From the NCBI GenBank assembly GCA_913046335.1, contig CAJWSU010000028.1:1-16395 (forward strand): a stretch of DNA of 16,395 nucleotides, written 5' to 3'. Below, one piece after another: positions 14,105 to 16,395 of the stretch. This stretch comes from TMED109 sp002684605 (GTDB lineage: Bacteria > Pseudomonadota > Alphaproteobacteria > TMED109). Position numbers and translations under genes: made by a program. Position 1 is the first letter of the stretch, and each line of letters opens with the position of its first letter. The notes beneath the pieces were generated by a model that saw only the letters and a program-made list of their open reading frames with translations, had not been told where the DNA came from and searched no databases.

Positions 14105-15190
14105 TTATCCTAAAATTGATAATAATTTATTTATAACGTCTTTAGTTTTCGCTTTACCTCCTAAATCTGGAGTAAAAGGCCCCCCATCTTTAGCATATTT
14201 TTTTATAGCATTATTAATTCTATTAGCAGACTTATATTCTCCTAAATAATTTAACATAAGAACCCCGCTCCATATAGCACCTATAGGGTTTGCAATTCCC
14301 TTACCTACAATGTCAAATGCAGAACCATGAATAGGCTCAAACATAGATGGATATATTTTATTAGTATTAATATTTGCAGTAGCTCCTATTCCTAAACTAC
14401 CTGTTAATGCAGATGCAAGGTCTGATAAAATATCTGCATGTAAATTTGTAGCAACTATGACGTCAATTTTCTCTGGGCTATTAACCATTACTGCTGTAGC
14501 TGCATCTACTAACAACTTACTTGTCTTAATTGAAGGGTATTTTTTGCTAACCTCATAAAAAACCTTGTCCCAAAGCTTCATACCATGCCTTTGTGCATTA
14601 GATTTTGTAATTAATGTTAAATGCTTTTGGGGTCTTTTTAAAGCTAATTTAAAAGCATATTCATGAATTCTTCTGCATCCTTCTCTAGTGAATATTGCTA
14701 ATTCGCTTCCTACTTCTAAAGAAAGTCCTTCATGAACAATACCTCCAGAGCCAGCATATTCACCCTCACTATTTTCTCTGACTATTATCCAATCTATATT
14801 TTTTGCTAAATTTTCATTTAATGGTGTCTTAATTCCTTCCATATATTTAGATGGTCGGACATTTGCAAATTGATCAAGTTTCTGACAAATTTCTAATCTA
14901 AGTCCCCATAGGGTTATATCGTCATCAATATTTTTATCACCTACAGCACCAAAGAAAATTGCATCATGCATTTTTAATTTATCTAAACCATCACTTGGCA
15001 TCATTTTATTATATTTTTTAAAATAAGCACTCCCCCATTGATAATACTTTAGCTTTATATAGATGTTATCTAACTCTAATGCTTTATTTATAACTTTTAT
15101 GCTGGCTAAAATTACTTCAGGACCAATACCATCACCAGGTATGACAGCAATGTTATGTTTAACTTTTCTATTTTTATTTAATTTTTTCAT
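14105..15190 (-). CDS. Beta-decarboxylating dehydrogenase, tartrate/D-malate dehydrogenase type
   Basis: 361-residue member of the isocitrate/isopropylmalate dehydrogenase family, oxidising a 2-hydroxy (often 3-carboxy) acid with NAD(P), usually with decarboxylation. N-terminal IPGDGIGPEV (17-26); substrate-arginine region WGLRLEICQKLDQFANVRP (95-113); VRENSEGEYAG with catalytic Tyr145; TKSNAQRHG with Lys196; metal-binding Asp229, Asp253 and Asp257 (HADILSDL); adenine loop GSAFDIVGKGIANP (289-302). The WG-L and QFANVRP wording and the length point to the tartrate/D-malate dehydrogenase group (TtuC/DmlA) rather than LeuB or Icd. The usual FGDILSD reads HADILSD here. It is transcribed away from the SDR gene across a 60-base shared promoter region. 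Physiological substrate not determined. Confidence 0.88.
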   Translation of the reverse strand: MKKLNKNRKVKHNIAVIPGDGIGPEVILASIKVINKALELDNIYIKLKYYQWGSAYFKKYNKMMPSDGLDKLKMHDAIFFGAVGDKNIDDDITLWGLRLEICQKLDQFANVRPSKYMEGIKTPLNENLAKNIDWIIVRENSEGEYAGSGGIVHEGLSLEVGSELAIFTREGCRRIHEYAFKLALKRPQKHLTLITKSNAQRHGMKLWDKVFYEVSKKYPSIKTSKLLVDAATAVMVNSPEKIDVIVATNLHADILSDLASALTGSLGIGATANINTNKIYPSMFEPIHGSAFDIVGKGIANPIGAIWSGVLMLNYLGEYKSANRINNAIKKYAKDGGPFTPDLGGKAKTKDVINKLLSILG

Positions 15191-15203
15191 ATATAGTAAA
15201 TCC

Positions 15204-15227
15204 TATAATATCTGAAGTATTATTATA
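15204..15227. promoter_or_regulatory. Face-to-face divergent promoter dyad between the two dehydrogenases
   Basis: TATAATA (15204-15210) and its exact inverse TATTATA (15221-15227) flank ten bases. Each arm contains a perfect TATAAT, one for the rightward SDR gene (15204-15209) and one for the leftward dehydrogenase (15227-15222). Predicted starts for both fall near the centre (15215-15216), so polymerases would compete for the site. Good -35 boxes are not evident for either. Confidence 0.45.
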
Positions 15228-15250
15228 CATATAAATTATGGGAAATAGAA

Positions 15251-16003
15251 ATGATTAATTATTCAGAAGATTTTAATAATAAAGTTGTAATAATTACTGG
15301 AGCTGGAAGCGGCATCGGAAAAGAAACTGCGCAAAGAATGATTGATAATGGAGCTAAAGTTGCTTTATGGGATTATAACCAAAATACATTAGAAGAAATA
15401 CAAGCTAAATTAGGAAATAGTGCCATAGCTGTAAATGTAGATGTTTCAGATGAGCAGTCTGTAAAAAAAGCAGCAGATAAAGTTAGAGAAAAACTTGGAT
15501 CACCTTCTATTTTAGTAAATTGTGCAGGTGTGGCAGGAATAAACGCTACTATTGAGAACACTGAACCGGATGAGTGGAGACGAGTAATAAATATTAATTT
15601 AACAGGAACATTTTTATGCTGCAGAGAAATAATATCAGATATGGTAAAAAATAAATATGGAAGAATTGTAAATATAGCATCTGTGGCTGGGAAAGAAGGT
15701 AATCCAAATGCAGCGCATTATAGTGCTTCAAAATCAGGCGTCATAACCTTTACTAGGTCATTGGGTAAAGAATTAGCAGAAACTGGCATATTAGTAAACT
15801 GTATAACACCTGCAGTTATTGAAACAGAAATGCTTTCCCAAGTATCAGATGAACATAAAGCGTATATGGTTTCAAAAATTCCAATGGGTAGAATGGGTCA
15901 ACCAAGTGAAGTAGCATCCTTGATTTGTTGGCTTAGCTCTAGAGAGTGTTCTTATAGTACTGCAGCTGCATTTGATTTATCTGGAGGTAGATCAACTTAT
16001 TAA
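15251..16003 (+). CDS. Short-chain dehydrogenase/reductase, FabG-like
   Basis: 250-residue classical SDR. Rossmann glycine motif TGAGSGIG is at 16-23, NCAG at 90-93, catalytic Asn116 (NINLTG), Ser144 (IASVAG), Tyr157 and Lys161 (YSASK). Asp41 at the end of the second beta strand (ALWDYN) favours NAD(H) over NADP(H). The C-terminus AFDLSGGRSTY matches the family's usual DGG ending. GGGA lies seven bases before the ATG. Although FabG-like, the NAD preference and the divergent pairing with a hydroxy-acid dehydrogenase suggest a catabolic alcohol or hydroxy-acid dehydrogenase instead of fatty-acid synthesis (inference). Confidence 0.9.
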   Translation: MINYSEDFNNKVVIITGAGSGIGKETAQRMIDNGAKVALWDYNQNTLEEIQAKLGNSAIAVNVDVSDEQSVKKAADKVREKLGSPSILVNCAGVAGINATIENTEPDEWRRVININLTGTFLCCREIISDMVKNKYGRIVNIASVAGKEGNPNAAHYSASKSGVITFTRSLGKELAETGILVNCITPAVIETEMLSQVSDEHKAYMVSKIPMGRMGQPSEVASLICWLSSRECSYSTAAAFDLSGGRSTY

Positions 16004-16008
16004 CTTTG

Positions 16009-16058
16009 AATACTTAACATTTAGTATTTAACTAATAAGTATTTAATTTTTGCTTTTT
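16009..16058 (+). terminator. Possible AT-rich terminator after the SDR gene
   Basis: Arms AATACTTA (16009-16016) and TAAGTATT (16036-16043) pair over 8 bp. Inside them TTAG (16021-16024) pairs with CTAA (16032-16035) around a seven-base loop, with ACAT bulged on the 5' side. A T-rich run, TTTTTGCTTTTT (16047-16058), follows. The stem is very AT-rich and hence weak. The same bases also hold a direct repeat AGTATTTAA (16023-16031 and 16038-16046). Confidence 0.45.
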
Positions 16059-16112
16059 CATAATATATGTAGTAAATAATATTATTAATATTACTATGTT
16101 GGGACAAATATA

Positions 16113-16395
16113 ATGAATATAATGTTAAAAAAATCTCTTATACTAATGGTTTTTGCCTTAGGTTTTATATCTCTTACAGCCTGCCAAAATACTCAATTAG
16201 CATCTAAAGATGCATCTAGTGCTACTGGAGATAGTACAACTGCAGAATCTATAGCTGCGGCTCAATCTGCAGCAGATGCTGCAAATACTAGAGCAAATGA
16301 GGCTTTTCAAGCTGCACAAACTGCCAGAAGAGTCGCTGAACGTGGTGTAGAAATGGCTAATCAAAATCAAGCTGCATTAAGAGCTTTAAATGATA
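16113..16395 (+). CDS. Small alanine-rich outer-membrane lipoprotein (Lpp-like), partial at the window edge
   Basis: First 94 codons of a gene running off the right edge. The N-terminus has a Lys pair, a hydrophobic stretch and a lipobox LTAC with lipidated Cys24, so the product is exported and acylated. After a Ser/Thr-rich linker (about 30-43) comes an Ala/Gln/Asn-rich region (about 44-94) with heptad-like spacing (AAAQSAADAANTRANEAFQA), expected to form an alanine-zipper coiled coil as in murein lipoproteins. GGGA (16101-16104) lies eight bases before the ATG; a second in-frame ATG follows three codons later. It is unrelated to the catabolic genes, so it probably marks the return to housekeeping sequence. 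Whether it ends in the Lpp C-terminal lysine cannot be seen. Confidence 0.8.
   Translation, partial: MNIMLKKSLILMVFALGFISLTACQNTQLASKDASSATGDSTTAESIAAAQSAADAANTRANEAFQAAQTARRVAERGVEMANQNQAALRALND

Noticed and set aside
15251..16003. SDR as fabG of fatty-acid synthesis
   Set aside because: Asp41 favours NAD rather than NADPH, and no acyl-carrier-protein or other fab genes are adjacent. Kept as a generic SDR.
1..16395. CRISPR arrays, insertion sequences, phage or defence genes
   Set aside because: No regularly spaced repeats, transposase, integrase, nuclease or toxin-antitoxin features were found. All gaps between genes are under about 135 bases.

Overview
The window reads as a compact, AT-rich (roughly 70% A+T by eye) proteobacterial chromosome segment. 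Genes are separated by a few bases or overlap, and stops are mostly TAA. Shine-Dalgarno motifs are clear in places. The partial tRNA-Glu at the left edge and the gene content suggest a low-GC, probably marine, alphaproteobacterium. That assignment is inference; a low-GC gammaproteobacterium is not excluded.

Layout. (1) 1-52: 5' part of a tRNA-Glu(UUC) on the minus strand. (2) 186-4626: a complete five-gene branched-chain/aromatic-acid type ABC importer (periplasmic binding protein, LivH, LivM, LivG, LivF). (3) 4632-11528: an aerobic benzoyl-CoA ('box') catabolic module. Leftward run boxR (XRE plus shikimate-kinase-like regulator), boxC (ring-opening dihydrolase) and boxB (di-iron benzoyl-CoA epoxidase). 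Rightward run a MioC-like flavodoxin, benzoate-CoA ligase and an alpha/beta hydrolase. (4) 11525-14026: a minus-strand pair, a free-standing TrpB-like PLP enzyme and a nitrilase-superfamily protein whose catalytic cysteine is alanine. (5) 14105-16003: a divergent pair, a tartrate/D-malate-type beta-decarboxylating dehydrogenase (minus) and an SDR dehydrogenase (plus). (6) 16113-edge: start of an alanine-rich lipoprotein.

How the genes fit together. The importer probably brings in benzoate or a related aromatic acid; the ligase makes benzoyl-CoA; BoxB epoxidises it with O2; BoxC opens the ring to 3,4-didehydroadipyl-CoA semialdehyde and formate. BoxR very likely controls both arms: two nearly identical TGCA-N6-TGCA sites lie on the -10 regions of the boxC promoter and of the boxR/flavodoxin divergent promoters.

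The most unusual point is that the normal reductase partner of BoxB, BoxA, is absent here, while a flavodoxin gene occupies the regulated operon, suggesting a flavodoxin-fed epoxidase. The aldehyde dehydrogenase BoxD and the later beta-oxidation-like steps are also not in the window. The TrpB-like/nitrilase-like pair and the dehydrogenase pair have no clear link to benzoate and may be a separate, uncharacterised pathway.
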